From contig NZ_NFZS01000007.1 in the NCBI RefSeq assembly GCF_003264855.1, positions 82,104 through 146,103 of the forward strand: a DNA stretch of 64,000 nt. The letters run 5' to 3'. Source of the DNA: Dyella jiangningensis. GTDB taxonomy: Bacteria > Pseudomonadota > Gammaproteobacteria > Xanthomonadales > Rhodanobacteraceae. Position numbers and translations under genes: made by a program. Positions 8,749-17,767 of this stretch are shown in pieces. Below the pieces are notes generated by a model, which did not search any database, was not told the origin of the DNA, and saw nothing but the letters and a program-made list of their open reading frames with translations. Each line of letters starts with the position of its first letter. The stretch's first letter is position 1.

Positions 8749-9561
8749 TTAGAAGTTGTAGACCAGGTTCGTGGTCAGCAGCGTATCGGTGTTCTCGGTG
8801 CCCGGCTGCACGTCGCTGTTGTAGCGCACCTGGTAGCCGAGCTTGAGCGCCATCTTGCGCGTCATGCTCACCGACAGGCCGATGTCGTTCTGGTAGTACT
8901 TGTTCTTCGAACCCGCTTCGAGCAGCAGCGTGTCTTCGAGCGCGGTGTTGTCGGTGAGGCGGTACTTGTAGTTGACCAGTCCGCGGCCGACCACTTCGCT
9001 CTGCGAATCCTGCTTCACCTTCACGTTTTCACCGTTCACCGTCTCCTCGGTATCGGCGGGGCGATAGCGCTTGTAACCGGGGCCGGCTTCGAACGACAGC
9101 TCGGTGCGGTCGGTCTTCAGCGCGATGTAGCCGTAGCCCACCGAGATGATGCCCTGCCACAGGTTGGCGCCGAAATCGTCGTGCTCATAACGCGCGGCAG
9201 TCACGATGTAGCTGCGCGGATCGAGCTTGTAGCCCACCGATGCGCCGGCGTCGTAGCGGTTGGCGGTGGTGGTGAGGCGGTCCACGGTGTTGCCGTTGGC
9301 GTCCTGCACTTCCACCTCGCCCTTCGAGCGCAGGCCGTTGAGGAAGAAGTTGTTCTTCCACAGGTCGTTTTCCTGGCTGAGGCCAAGCTTGGCATTGGCG
9401 TTCTCGGAGCGGGAATTGCCGTGGGCGGAGGCGAAACCGAATTCGCCCGAGCCCGTCCAGCCGCCGTTGTCGGCGGGGTTGGTGGCCGGCGCATCGTCGG
9501 CCTGCGCGCCAAAACTGACCAGCGCTGCGAGCAAGGCGCCCGCCATCAGGGTGTTCTTCAT
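8749..9561 (-). CDS. DUF481 outer-membrane beta-barrel protein
   Basis: A 270-residue protein with a signal peptide (MKNTLMAGALLAALVSFGAQA) followed by the DUF481 (salt-stress-induced YdiY-like) pattern: WTGSGEFGFASAHGNSRSEN, alternating aromatic/polar strands, and a C-terminal aromatic (LVYNF) typical of BAM-inserted barrels. It is predicted to sit in the outer membrane. Function in the family is poorly defined. It is transcribed alone, convergent with hemC. Confidence 0.85.
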   Translation of the reverse strand: MKNTLMAGALLAALVSFGAQADDAPATNPADNGGWTGSGEFGFASAHGNSRSENANAKLGLSQENDLWKNNFFLNGLRSKGEVEVQDANGNTVDRLTTTANRYDAGASVGYKLDPRSYIVTAARYEHDDFGANLWQGIISVGYGYIALKTDRTELSFEAGPGYKRYRPADTEETVNGENVKVKQDSQSEVVGRGLVNYKYRLTDNTALEDTLLLEAGSKNKYYQNDIGLSVSMTRKMALKLGYQVRYNSDVQPGTENTDTLLTTNLVYNF

Positions 9562-9674
9562 GGTATTCGTTCCATTTTCGTTAAAACAAAGCAGGCCGCC
9601 ACCTTAGCGGAGCGGATTGAACTGCCAGTGAATCGGGCGCCTCTCGCGGGGCGGAAACGGCGCCACAGAGCCAG

Positions 9675-10577
9675 TCAGCGGCTATCGGGGAGGGCCGCCA
9701 GGGCCCCATCATACAAACTCAGCTCGGTCGCCATACCGACCATGCAACTCATGGCCGCCACGAGGGTGATCGGCATGAGCCCCCGGCCGAACGTGGCCAG
9801 CACCAGGCCCAGGCAGGGAACGGCGTAGGCCAGCAGGGCGGCCAGGTACCGCCGCGGCTGCAATTCGAAACGCGTACGCGGCCCGGGCATTCGCGGCAGC
9901 ACGGCCTGCCAGCGCAGGTTCTCGATCAGCCCCCGCAGCAGGGCGAGCAGCAGCAGGCCGATGATCCACGCCATCGGATGACGGTTCACGTCCGCGCCTT
10001 GCTGCCCTGCGACGCAGGCCCACAGCCACAGGCCGCCGCCATACGTGGCCGACACCACGCGGCTCAGCGGCAATTGCGTGGCGAGCCGTTCGTCGAGCCC
10101 CGGCGCGTGGCGCCGCGCATCGCCGCGCGCGGTGATGATGATGCTCGCCAGGCTGCACAGGGCCAGCGCCACGCCGGCCAGGCGCGTCGCCCAGAAGGCG
10201 TTGTCGCCGCGCACCAGGCCGGCCACGGCCATCACCGGCAGCAGCGTCGCCAGTGCGATCAGCGCATCGCTGGTGGGCCAGCTGCCGCGGCTGATGGTCC
10301 AGCCGTGCCAGCTGGGCATCCAGGGCGAATGCAGGCCGGCGGCGACCAGGCCCGTCGCGGCCAGCAGTCCGCCCACGCCCAGCGCCACCAGCGCATCGCC
10401 GCGTCCGTCGGGAAACATGCCGACCGCCAGCGCGAGGCCGATCAACAGCCACAGGCCGAAGCCATCATGGCCGGACACCACCAGCAACGTGCTGCCCAGC
10501 CGACGAGGTCGGACGAGTGGCGAGCCTTCGCGTGAGTCGAAGACGGCGTGCTGGCTGATCGCGCGGCGCTGCTTCAT
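9675..10577 (-). CDS. Polytopic inner-membrane protein, possibly DmsC-like
   Basis: About 300 residues with roughly eight hydrophobic helices (for example FGLWLLIGLALAVGMF, ALVALGVGGLLAATGLVAAG, MAWIIGLLLLALLRGLIEN). Eight helices, the LHSPWMPSWHGWTISRGSW stretch after helix 2 and the small-residue-rich first helix faintly recall the DmsC/YnfH quinol-anchor subunit of molybdoenzymes, but no catalytic or Fe-S subunit lies nearby. The start is uncertain: 10577 is taken, and 10613 is possible. It is divergent from the WYL regulator, which could control it. Confidence 0.55.
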   Translation of the reverse strand: MKQRRAISQHAVFDSREGSPLVRPRRLGSTLLVVSGHDGFGLWLLIGLALAVGMFPDGRGDALVALGVGGLLAATGLVAAGLHSPWMPSWHGWTISRGSWPTSDALIALATLLPVMAVAGLVRGDNAFWATRLAGVALALCSLASIIITARGDARRHAPGLDERLATQLPLSRVVSATYGGGLWLWACVAGQQGADVNRHPMAWIIGLLLLALLRGLIENLRWQAVLPRMPGPRTRFELQPRRYLAALLAYAVPCLGLVLATFGRGLMPITLVAAMSCMVGMATELSLYDGALAALPDSR

Positions 10578-10720
10578 GAGTTTTGTGTCTTTTGTGCGTG
10601 AAGGGCGGATCATGGATGCATCACCACGGCGTGATGCCATCCCCTTCCGCCGTTCGATGTACTTGCGGCAGTCGCCAACGGTGCGCATGCTACGCGGAGA
10701 CTGCCGGCGAAAATCATTTC

Positions 10721-11704
10721 ATGGATCGTTACGAGCGCATTCTCACCCTGCACCGATTGCTCAAATCGGCGCACTACCCGGTGCCGCTGCCGCGCCTGAT
10801 GGACGAGCTGGAATGCTCGCGGGCCACGCTGTATCGCGACGTGGCGTTCCTGCGCGACGCGCTCGGCGCGCCCATCGAAAGCGCGGGTGGCGAACATGCC
10901 GCGTTCCGCTATGCCGTGGGCGAAGGCGAGCGCTTCGAACTGCCGGGCCTGTGGCTGACCTCCGACGAACTGGCCGCGCTGCTCGCATTGAACGAGCTGA
11001 TCGGCCGCAGTGGTCCTGGTGTACTTGCGGGTGCGCTCGCGCCATTCAAGGCGCGCATCGAACACCTGCTGTCCGACCAGGGCAGCGGCAAGGCGCTGCC
11101 GATCGAGCGCATCCGCGTCATCGCGTGGGGCGAGCGCAAGCTCGACCAGCAGGTGTTCCGCATCGTCGCCGGCGCCGTGCTCGAGCGTAAGCAACTGCGT
11201 TTCCGCTATCGTGCGCGCACCACCAATGCCGACAGCCACCGCCACGTCTCGCCGCAGCGCCTGACCCACTATCGCGACAACTGGTACCTGGACGTGTGGG
11301 ACCACGACCGCGAAGCCTTGCGCAGCTTCGCCGTGGATCGCATCGCCGATCCGCAGGCACTGGAAGAACCCGCACGCGACGTGGCCGAGCAGGAGCTCAA
11401 CGACGCGCTGGCTTCGAGCTACGGCATCTTCGCCGGCAAGCCGAAGGCGTGGGCCACCATCCGCTTCTCGCAGCATGCCGCGCGTTGGGTCGCCGACGAG
11501 CACTGGCACTCGCAGCAGAAGGGCGAATGGCTGTCCGACGGACGCTACGAACTGCAGGTGCCGTATTCCAATTCCAAGGAACTGCTGATGGACGTGCTCA
11601 AGTACGGTCCGGATGCGGAAGTGGTGGCACCGCTCTCGCTGCGCGAGGAAATGAAGATCCAGTTGCAGCTGGCGCTGACCGGTTACCAGCAGGCGCCACG
11701 CTGA
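10721..11704 (+). CDS. HTH/WYL-domain transcriptional regulator (YafY type)
   Basis: A 327-residue regulator. A winged HTH_11/DeoR-like DNA-binding domain occupies the first ~60 residues (RLMDELECSRATLYRDVAFL). The WYL ligand-sensing domain lies at ~140-215 with the name-giving motif in DNWYLDVWDHD, and a WCX-type C-terminal domain completes it. ATG 10721 begins at the DNA-binding fold and is preferred over an upstream in-frame methionine at 10583. It is divergent from the membrane protein at 9675-10577, 143 bp apart. WYL regulators bind nucleic-acid or nucleotide ligands and regulate varied stress and defence genes; no defence genes are adjacent here. Confidence 0.85.
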   Translation: MDRYERILTLHRLLKSAHYPVPLPRLMDELECSRATLYRDVAFLRDALGAPIESAGGEHAAFRYAVGEGERFELPGLWLTSDELAALLALNELIGRSGPGVLAGALAPFKARIEHLLSDQGSGKALPIERIRVIAWGERKLDQQVFRIVAGAVLERKQLRFRYRARTTNADSHRHVSPQRLTHYRDNWYLDVWDHDREALRSFAVDRIADPQALEEPARDVAEQELNDALASSYGIFAGKPKAWATIRFSQHAARWVADEHWHSQQKGEWLSDGRYELQVPYSNSKELLMDVLKYGPDAEVVAPLSLREEMKIQLQLALTGYQQAPR

Positions 11705-11858
11705 ATCCACGCCACGGCGGCGAGGCGCGCAGTCGCCCGCAGGCAGGCCACGACGATGTCCCATGCTCCCGTGCGCTTCGCGGCGCGCGCGAACACTTGC
11801 CATCGCGCCACGGCCGCGTGAGGCTAGCGGCATCGACCGCCGCCACGCCGCGCGTTTC

Positions 11859-12815
11859 ATGAAGCCCACCGACATCGCCGAATCCTCAGCTCTTCCGCCC
11901 GACAACGCTGCCATCCGAAAACCGACCGTCGCGCTGGCACTTGGTTCCGGTGGCGCGAAAGGCTTGGCGCATATCGGCGCGATCGAGGAGATCGTGGCGC
12001 AGGGCTACGACATCGTCGCCATCGCCGGCACCTCGATGGGTGCGCTGATCGGCGGCATCTACGCGATGGGCAAGCTGGACGTCTATCGCGACTGGGTGTC
12101 GGCGCTGGCCAAGATGGACGTGCTCAAGCTGGTCGACTGGACCTTCTCCGGCGGCGGCCTGATCAAGGGCGAGCGCATCATCGAGACACTGCGCGAGCTG
12201 ATCGGCGATGCGCGCATCGAAGAATTGCCGCTCGCCTTCACCGCCGTGGCCACCGACCTCGACCGCGAGCGCGAAGTGTGGCTCACGCGCGGCCCGTTGT
12301 TCGATGCGATCCGCGCTTCCATCGCCATTCCCACGGTATTCCGCCCGCATACGCTGTCGGAGCGTCGCCTGGTCGATGGCGGCCTGCTCAATCCGGTGCC
12401 GGTGACACCCTTGATCCGCGAGACGGCCGATTACCTGTTTGCCGTCAGCGTCGACGGTCCGCCCGATGTCGTCTCGCCGGAGGAGATGCCGGCGACGCCC
12501 AGCGAGGCCGCGGAAAGCTATCGATCACGCATCAGCGATTTCATCGGCAAACTGATGCCGACCAGCGACAGGCCACGCGAGCCTGGCATGCTGGAACTGC
12601 TCACGCAGTCGATGGACCTGATGCAGGCCAATCTTTCGCGGCTGCGCCTGGCCGCCTACGAGCCGGACCTGCTGATCCGCCTGCCGCGCAACGTCGCGAA
12701 CGTCTACGAGTTCTACCGCGCCCGCGAACTGATCGAGCAGGGTCGGCGGCAAGCGCGCACGGCGCTGGAGGCCTGGCAACCGAATCGCCGCATCAATGGG
12801 GCCCGTGTGCCTTGA
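11859..12815 (+). CDS. Patatin-like phospholipase (RssA-like)
   Basis: A 318-residue cytosolic serine lipid hydrolase. It shows the glycine-rich oxyanion motif LGSGGAKGLAHIG near residue 30, the nucleophile motif GTSMGALIG near residue 62 and the catalytic aspartate in VDGGLLNPVP near residue 185. No signal peptide or membrane segment is seen. ATG 11859 is chosen because upstream in-frame codons are arginine/proline-rich and lack family similarity. Its 3' end overlaps the convergent DUF488 gene by 23 bp. A second, larger patatin protein is encoded at 23754-25466. Confidence 0.88.
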   Translation: MKPTDIAESSALPPDNAAIRKPTVALALGSGGAKGLAHIGAIEEIVAQGYDIVAIAGTSMGALIGGIYAMGKLDVYRDWVSALAKMDVLKLVDWTFSGGGLIKGERIIETLRELIGDARIEELPLAFTAVATDLDREREVWLTRGPLFDAIRASIAIPTVFRPHTLSERRLVDGGLLNPVPVTPLIRETADYLFAVSVDGPPDVVSPEEMPATPSEAAESYRSRISDFIGKLMPTSDRPREPGMLELLTQSMDLMQANLSRLRLAAYEPDLLIRLPRNVANVYEFYRARELIEQGRRQARTALEAWQPNRRINGARVP

Positions 12816-13161
12816 GCCAGGCGTCGAGGTAGCTCTTCAGCGCGACCGCATTGTTGTGGTCTTCGTCGCGGGCGCCGTACAGCAGCGTGATGCGCCGCCG
12901 CGAGGCCTTGCTGGCCAGCGGCTGCCAGTATTCCGCGGCATGGTCCAGCTCTGAGGCGTAGCGATGGCGGAAGCCTTCCCAACGCGCCGGATCGTGCCCG
13001 AACCATTTGCGCAATGAGGGAGAGGGCGCCAGTTCCTTGCTCCACGCATCCAGCGCGGCGTCTTCCTTCTTGAGCCCTCGTGGCCACAGCCGATCGACCA
13101 GCACACGATAACCGTCGCTCTTGGCGGCGGGCTCATAGACGCGCTTGACGGCAATACTCAT
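12793..13161 (-). CDS. DUF488 family protein (YeaO-like)
   Basis: A small 122-residue protein with the DUF488 signatures KRVYEP, YRVLVDRLWPRGLKKEDAALD near the N-terminus (given in parts), LRKWFGHDPARW, F..RY..EL and TLLYGARDEDHNNAVAL. ATG 13161 starts at the conserved beta strand; the upstream frame is non-conserved. The biochemical function of the family is not established. It overlaps the patatin gene tail to tail. Confidence 0.85.
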   Translation of the reverse strand: MSIAVKRVYEPAAKSDGYRVLVDRLWPRGLKKEDAALDAWSKELAPSPSLRKWFGHDPARWEGFRHRYASELDHAAEYWQPLASKASRRRITLLYGARDEDHNNAVALKSYLDAWLKAHGPH

Positions 13162-13304
13162 GGGCGGACGGTCTCCCAAAGGGAAGATCTTCAGCATACG
13201 CCCATGAAAAATGCGCCGATACTCGGCGGCTGCAGCAGGCGGGAGCGTTCGCCGGCAAGGCGCGCCCCGCGCGACGGACCGGCAGCGAGCGGCGCCGCGT
13301 TCTT

Positions 13305-13330
13305 GATCGCGCACTACGCGCGCTCCCGCA
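13305..13330 (-). repeat. Degenerate REP palindrome
   Basis: GATCGCGCACTACGCGCGCTCCCGCA is an inverted, eroded copy of the REP, immediately upstream of the glycosyltransferase stop region. Confidence 0.5.
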
Positions 13331-13351
13331 AAGGAGCGCGGGTCCATCGCA

Positions 13352-14068
13352 TCAGATCTCTTCGACCTGGGTGACCTTGCCACGGCGCATCAGCCACGCC
13401 ACGCCACGCAGATCGGCGATGCCGACCCACAGGCGATCGAGCATGCCGTACTTGGACGTGCCCGCCGTGCGCGGACGATGGCCGACCGGCACGCTGGTGC
13501 TCTGGAAACCCGCGCGCTTCACGAGAGCTGGCAGATAGCGATGCATGTGGTCGAAGTAGGGCAGGCGCAGGAACACCTCGCGATCGAACAGCTTCAGGCC
13601 GCACCCGGTATCGGGCGTGGAATCCTTGAGCATGCGCGAACGCACCGCGTTGGCGATCTTCGACGAAATGCGCTTGTTGAAGCTGTCGCGGCGCGTGGTA
13701 CGCCAGCCGGCGAACAGGCGCACGTTGGCCTGTGCCTTGTCGCGCTCGGCGAGCAGCTTGGGGATGTCGGCCGGATCGTTCTGGCCGTCGCCGTCCAGCG
13801 TGGCGATCCACGGCGAACGCGCCGCACGCACCCCATTCCACACGGCCGTGCTCTGACCGCTGCGGGTGAGGTGGCGCACGATGCGCAGCTCGGGATACTT
13901 CGCCTTCTCGGCTGCCAGCACCGCCACGCTGTCGTCGCTGGAATCGTCATCCACGTACACGATCTCGAAATCGGCCTTGCCGCGCAGGGCAGCAGCGATC
14001 TCGGCGAGCAGCGGCGGGATGTTGTCGCGCTCGTTGAACACCGGCACGACGACGGACAGCTGGGGCAT
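13352..14068 (-). CDS. Family 2 glycosyltransferase (dolichol-phosphate mannosyltransferase/ArnC-like)
   Basis: A 238-residue GT-A fold enzyme. N-terminal VVVPVFNERDNIPPLL, VDDDSSDDS and DGDGQNDPADI are the nucleotide-sugar and metal-binding acidic motifs; CGLKLFDREVF follows. It lacks the C-terminal transmembrane helices of ArnC or DPM-type enzymes with membrane anchors, so it resembles the short catalytic-domain form that transfers a sugar to a polyprenyl phosphate. Its acceptor is unknown. No lipid A-modification gene is adjacent in the window. The upstream side is a long repeat block, so it has its own promoter. Confidence 0.85.
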   Translation of the reverse strand: MPQLSVVVPVFNERDNIPPLLAEIAAALRGKADFEIVYVDDDSSDDSVAVLAAEKAKYPELRIVRHLTRSGQSTAVWNGVRAARSPWIATLDGDGQNDPADIPKLLAERDKAQANVRLFAGWRTTRRDSFNKRISSKIANAVRSRMLKDSTPDTGCGLKLFDREVFLRLPYFDHMHRYLPALVKRAGFQSTSVPVGHRPRTAGTSKYGMLDRLWVGIADLRGVAWLMRRGKVTQVEEI

Positions 14069-14192
14069 GGGGAAGGCCTTGTCTGAAATTTGGGGGCGCT
14101 GGGCGCCAGGGCGCCATTCTAGTGGGTGGAAGGCTTGGCGTCAGGGGGCGGGGTTTTGGGCATTGGGAGTGAGCCCTGGCGATGTCCTCCGT

Positions 14193-14216
14193 TGTAGGGG
14201 CGCACCCTATGCGCGA
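14193..14216 (+). repeat. REP palindrome, single
   Basis: TGTAGGGGCGCACCCTATGCGCGA is a slightly diverged forward REP, followed at 14243-14270 by the separate palindrome TTCCGGCGCAGGCCGGAA. Confidence 0.65.
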
Positions 14217-14301
14217 GGCCTTTCGCCTCGGTCTTCATCGCTCGTCGTTCCGGCGCAGGCCGGAACCCAGTTTCGTCAGTCTCCGGTTTTGCGATATCGC
14301 G

Positions 14302-14810
14302 AGCTTGCCGCTTACGACGCAAAGCTAGTCCCCGTGGGACGCAGCGGGCGTTTCGATCGTCTGCCGACGACGCGCAGCTAGTCCCTGTGGGACGCTTGAG
14401 TCACTTTTCTTTTGCTGACCCACGCACGCGGTCTTTGCGTGCGAACGGCGAAGCCGGCCCGCACGCGGGGAGGCGCCATGGATGGCGCCGGCTCTGAGGA
14501 GCGAGGAAGGGCGGAGGGCGTCAGCCCGGAGTCAAAGTCCCACGGGATTAGCTTCGCGTCAAAAGTAACCCAAAGAAAATGGCCTTGAGAGCCAAGGCTC
14601 TTAGCAGGGCGTGGGATACAAACGCCGGATGACTGGCGCAAGCCGAATGACGGAAGTTCTACCTCGCGCGGCGCCGCCACCCCGCAACGCGCCATAGCCA
14701 AGAGGGCTTAAGGCCACTTCGTTCTTCGCCTCATTCCTCCACTTCTCCCTCTCCGCTGTGGGGAGAGGGCCGAAGTGAGGGGCGGGTGCTCGCGGCAAGA
14801 TCACCTATCG
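14302..14810 (+). repeat. Composite intergenic repeat, family 1, copy C (with cassette)
   Basis: It has the same block order as copy A. 24-nt units lie at 14316-14339 and 14369-14392. The 139-bp cassette is at 14422-14560 and ends in the inverted unit at 14538-14560. The shared tail with CT-rich palindrome is at about 14745-14785. Confidence 0.7.
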
Positions 14811-14817
14811 CCCCTTT

Positions 14818-15121
14818 TGTAGGAGCGCACCCAGTGCGCCCCCACAACGACGAGCAATGCGATGTGCCGCGCAGCGGCACGAGCCGTCACCGGGGCCCCT
14901 GTGGGGCGGTGAGGGGTGCTCTTTCTTTTGGTTATTTTTCTTTTGAGCACGCAAAGAAAAGTGACCGGGCCGCGGCAGCGGCTCGGAAGCCCGCCGCAGG
15001 CGAGCCAGCTCGCGTGAGGCGACAACCGAAGACCGAGGCTCTGGATCCCGGCCTACGCCGGGATGACGAGCAAGATGAAGACCGGGGCAAAAGGCCATCG
15101 CGCACTGGGTGCGCTCCTACA
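14818..15121. repeat. Composite intergenic repeat, family 2, copy H (no cassette), bounded by REPs
   Basis: A forward REP (14818-14840) and an inverted REP (15097-15121) enclose the family 2 blocks also found at 1537-2102. The 139-bp cassette is absent: GGTTATTTTT joins CTTTTGAGCACGC directly. A palindrome GATCCCGGCCTACGCCGGGAT lies near 15044-15064 (given here to mark position). Confidence 0.65.
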
Positions 15122-15195
15122 GGGATCGGGCCATATGCGGGAAGGCGGCTTCCTCACACCCACTTCAAAAGAAAAACCTCAGCGCCACCCATCCC

Positions 15196-16068
15196 TCAGC
15201 GGATCTTCCCCAGAATCCCATCCAGCTCGTCATTGCTGTGATAGTGGATCACCAGCTTGCCCTTGCCGCCGCGGCCGTGGGCCACTTCGACGCGGGTGGC
15301 GAAGCGTTCGGCCAGTTCGCGCTCGAGCGCGTCGATGTTGGGATCGCGGGCAGGTGCAGTCTTGGCCTTGCCCTTGGGCTCGGTCTGCGCGCGGCGTGCG
15401 GCTTCTTCGAGTTCGCGCACGCTCCAGCCATGGCGCGAGGCTTCGAGGGCGAGGCCTTCGGCCATGCCTTCGGGCAGCGTGATCAGGCAGCGGGCGTGGC
15501 CCATTTCCAGCTTGCCTTCATCGAGCAGGCGCTTGATCGAAACCGGCAGTTCGGTCAGGCGAAGCAGGTTGGAAACCGAAGCGCGCGAACGGCCGACCGC
15601 GTCGGCGGCCTGTTGATGCGTGAGATCGAAGTCGTCGATCAGGCGCTTGAGCGCGTCGGCTTCTTCCAGCGGGGTAAGGTCCTGGCGCTGGATGTTCTCG
15701 ATCAGCGCCATCGCCGGCACGGCCACTTCCGGCACGTCCTTCACCAGCACCGGCAGCTCATGCAGCTGCGCGCGCTGGGCGGCGCGCCAGCGGCGTTCGC
15801 CGGCGATCAGTTCGTACTGGTTCTTGCCGATCGCACGCACGACGACCGGCTGGATCAGGCCCTGCGCGCGAATCGAAGCGGCCAGTTCGTCCAGCGCTTC
15901 ATCGTTCCAATGACGGCGCGGCTGGTACTTGCCGGGCTGGATCTGCTGGATCGGCAGCGTGCGCAGCTCGCCTTCCTGTTCCAGCACGGAGGGCTTGCCG
16001 GGTTCTTCGGTGGCACCCAGCAGGACGTCGAGCCCGCGCCCCAGGCCCCGTTTTTTCGCAGCGGACAT
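15196..16068 (-). CDS. parB: Chromosome partitioning protein ParB
   Basis: A 290-residue centromere-binding CTPase. The N-terminus KKRGLGRGLDVLLG is typical. The ParB N-terminal domain contains GERRWRAAQ (CTP/catalytic box near residue 95). The central HTH reads THQQAADAVGRSRASVSNLL, and a C-terminal dimerisation segment follows. It has an AGGAG ribosome site inside the end of parA, and only 2 bp separate it from the parA stop, so the two are translated together. It acts with ParA at parS sites near the origin. I found no exact parS palindrome by eye in this window. Confidence 0.95.
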   Translation of the reverse strand: MSAAKKRGLGRGLDVLLGATEEPGKPSVLEQEGELRTLPIQQIQPGKYQPRRHWNDEALDELAASIRAQGLIQPVVVRAIGKNQYELIAGERRWRAAQRAQLHELPVLVKDVPEVAVPAMALIENIQRQDLTPLEEADALKRLIDDFDLTHQQAADAVGRSRASVSNLLRLTELPVSIKRLLDEGKLEMGHARCLITLPEGMAEGLALEASRHGWSVRELEEAARRAQTEPKGKAKTAPARDPNIDALERELAERFATRVEVAHGRGGKGKLVIHYHSNDELDGILGKIR

Positions 16069-16070
16069 GC

Positions 16071-16931
16071 TTACTCCTGATGGATGTCGACGACGTCGTC
16101 GAGCGTCGCGTCTGAGTCATCGTGCAGCATCGGCGTCACCACCTCGCTCGCGTCAGCCGCGGCGTTGAGCCCGCGCTCGCGACGGATCATCTCGCCGGCA
16201 AGGCCGATGTAGGCGATGGCCCCGCGCGAGCTGCGGTCGTACAGGTGGATCGGCTGGCCGTGGCTGGGCGCCTCGGCAAGACGCACGTTGCGCGGGATGA
16301 TCGAGCGCAGCACCTTGTCGCCGAAATGCTGGGTGAGCTGCGCCGACACTTCGTTGCCGAGGTTGTTGCGCACGTCGTACATGGTGCGCAACAGGCCGTC
16401 GATTTCCAGCGAGGGGTTCAGCCGCTGGCGCACGGCCTTCACCGTGTCGAGCAGGCTGGAAAGGCCTTCCAGCGCGAAGTATTCGCACTGCACCGGAATC
16501 AGCAGGCCGTTCGCCGCCGCCAGCGCGTTGAGCGTCAGCAGGTGCAGCGAGGGCGGGCAGTCGATGAGGATGGTGTCGTAGCGGTCGGCGATCTTCTCGA
16601 GCTGCTCCTTGAGCCGGCTCTCGCGCGCGATCGCGTCCATCAGCTTCAACTCGGCGGCGGTGAGGTCGCCATTGCCGGGAAGCAGGTCGTAATTCGCCTC
16701 GGTGCGAACGATGGCCTGGTCGATCGATGCTTCATCCAGCAGCACTTCGCAGCCGTTGGGCTTGGCTTCGTGCTTGTCCACGCCGGACGCCATCGTCGCG
16801 TTGCCCTGCGGGTCGAGATCGACCAGCAGCACCTTGCGCTTGGCGGCAGCCAGCGCAGCGGCGAGATTGACGGCGGTGGTGGTCTTGCCCACGCCGCCCT
16901 TCTGGTTGGCGACAGCGATGATCCGAGCCAT
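16071..16931 (-). CDS. parA: Chromosome partitioning ATPase ParA (Soj)
   Basis: A 286-residue deviant-Walker ATPase. The P loop [16 protein letters not shown] is at residues ~8-23, Walker A' [11 protein letters not shown] near 40 and the switch [15 protein letters not shown] near 125. It drives segregation of the origin together with ParB. Its stop nearly abuts parB. rsmG lies 40 bp upstream in the same direction, giving the usual rsmG-parA-parB order of the origin region. The C-terminal tail after residue ~255 is non-conserved and acidic. Confidence 0.95.
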   Translation of the reverse strand: MARIIAVANQKGGVGKTTTAVNLAAALAAAKRKVLLVDLDPQGNATMASGVDKHEAKPNGCEVLLDEASIDQAIVRTEANYDLLPGNGDLTAAELKLMDAIARESRLKEQLEKIADRYDTILIDCPPSLHLLTLNALAAANGLLIPVQCEYFALEGLSSLLDTVKAVRQRLNPSLEIDGLLRTMYDVRNNLGNEVSAQLTQHFGDKVLRSIIPRNVRLAEAPSHGQPIHLYDRSSRGAIAYIGLAGEMIRRERGLNAAADASEVVTPMLHDDSDATLDDVVDIHQE

Positions 16932-16970
16932 GTGTCGTCGTTACCGTGGACGATGGAAAAGGGGGCTAGA

Positions 16971-17606
16971 TTAGCAGCCTGTTCGGCCAAGCACGACGAG
17001 ATGCCGCTCGCCGCCGACATCGGGCACGTGGAGTTCGTGGATGGCGCGAACCTCGTAACCATCCGGCACGCCAGCCAGTTCGTCCTCGGGATGCTTGCCC
17101 TTCATGGCCAGCCAGATGCCGCTCTTGGTCAAAAGATGACCACCCCAGGCCAGCATGTCGGCGAGGCTGGCGAAGGCGCGCGCGGTGACGCAGTCGAACT
17201 GGCCTTCCACCTCTTCCACGCGGGACTGCACGGCGCGCACGTTCTCCAGTTTCAGCGAACGGATCGCCTCGCGCAGGAAGCGGACCTTCTTGCCGTTGGA
17301 ATCGACCAGCAGCACCTCGCGCTCGGGCGTGGCGATGGCGATGGGAATACCGGGCAGGCCGGGGCCGGTGCCAAGGTCCGCCAGCGTGGCGCCCTGCACG
17401 TAAGGCAGGATGGCCAATGAATCGACCAGATGCCGGCTCACCATCTCGCCCGGATCGCGGATCGCGGTGAGATTGTAGGTGGCGTTCCAGCGCGCCAACA
17501 GCGCCTGATAGTCGAGCAGACGCTCCACCGCGCCGGCCGGCAGCTGCAGGCCCAGCGCGGCGATGCCGCGTTCCAGCCGGGTTTGCAGGTCGTGTCGGGT
17601 GGTCAT
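16971..17606 (-). CDS. rsmG: 16S rRNA (guanine-527-N7)-methyltransferase RsmG
   Basis: A 211-residue SAM-dependent methyltransferase (old name GidB). Motifs are SHLVDSLAILPY, the SAM-binding DLGTGPGLPGIPIAIA, LLVDSNGKKVRFL and VTARAFASL. ATG 17606 is chosen because family members begin about 15 residues before the first conserved helix; the frame continues upstream without similarity. It is first gene of the rsmG-parA-parB transcription unit. mnmE (mnmG partner) is 42 kb away rather than adjacent. Confidence 0.93.
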   Translation of the reverse strand: MTTRHDLQTRLERGIAALGLQLPAGAVERLLDYQALLARWNATYNLTAIRDPGEMVSRHLVDSLAILPYVQGATLADLGTGPGLPGIPIAIATPEREVLLVDSNGKKVRFLREAIRSLKLENVRAVQSRVEEVEGQFDCVTARAFASLADMLAWGGHLLTKSGIWLAMKGKHPEDELAGVPDGYEVRAIHELHVPDVGGERHLVVLGRTGC

Positions 17607-17673
17607 GCTGGCGCACCTTGGAGAAACGGGGTCGCAAGTATCCGGGCGCGCCGCCCCTGACGCCAGCGCGGGC

Positions 17674-17698
17674 AAAGAAAAACCCGCCGAAGCGGGTT
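17674..17698 (-). terminator. Rho-independent terminator of the SPFH gene
   Basis: The stem AACCCGC / GCGGGTT has loop CGAA; reading leftwards it is followed by a T-rich run (AAAGAAAAA on the plus strand). It lies between the SPFH stop and rsmG. Confidence 0.85.
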
Positions 17699-17767
17699 CT
17701 GAAGGGTCTCCCCTGGGCGGGTCGCTCTTGGGCTGCCTCGCCGTTGGCCTGCCGGCTTGCTGTCCGG

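Larger units (their letters stand above)
14069..15195. other. Intergenic repeat block between glycosyltransferase and parB
   Basis: 1.1 kb made of a single REP, a CCGG palindrome, composite repeat family 1 copy C, and composite repeat family 2 copy H bounded by REPs. I see no credible gene; reading frames here match those of the other repeat blocks. Confidence 0.75.

Noticed and set aside
10583..10720. Upstream extension of the WYL regulator from ATG 10583
   Set aside because: The added residues are Cys/His-rich and non-conserved, and the DNA-binding domain starts at ATG 10721.
15196..17606. parS centromere site near parAB
   Set aside because: I looked for the TTTCACGTGAAA-type palindrome in and around the operon and saw no convincing match; near matches such as CCACGTGG lie in coding DNA and are too short.
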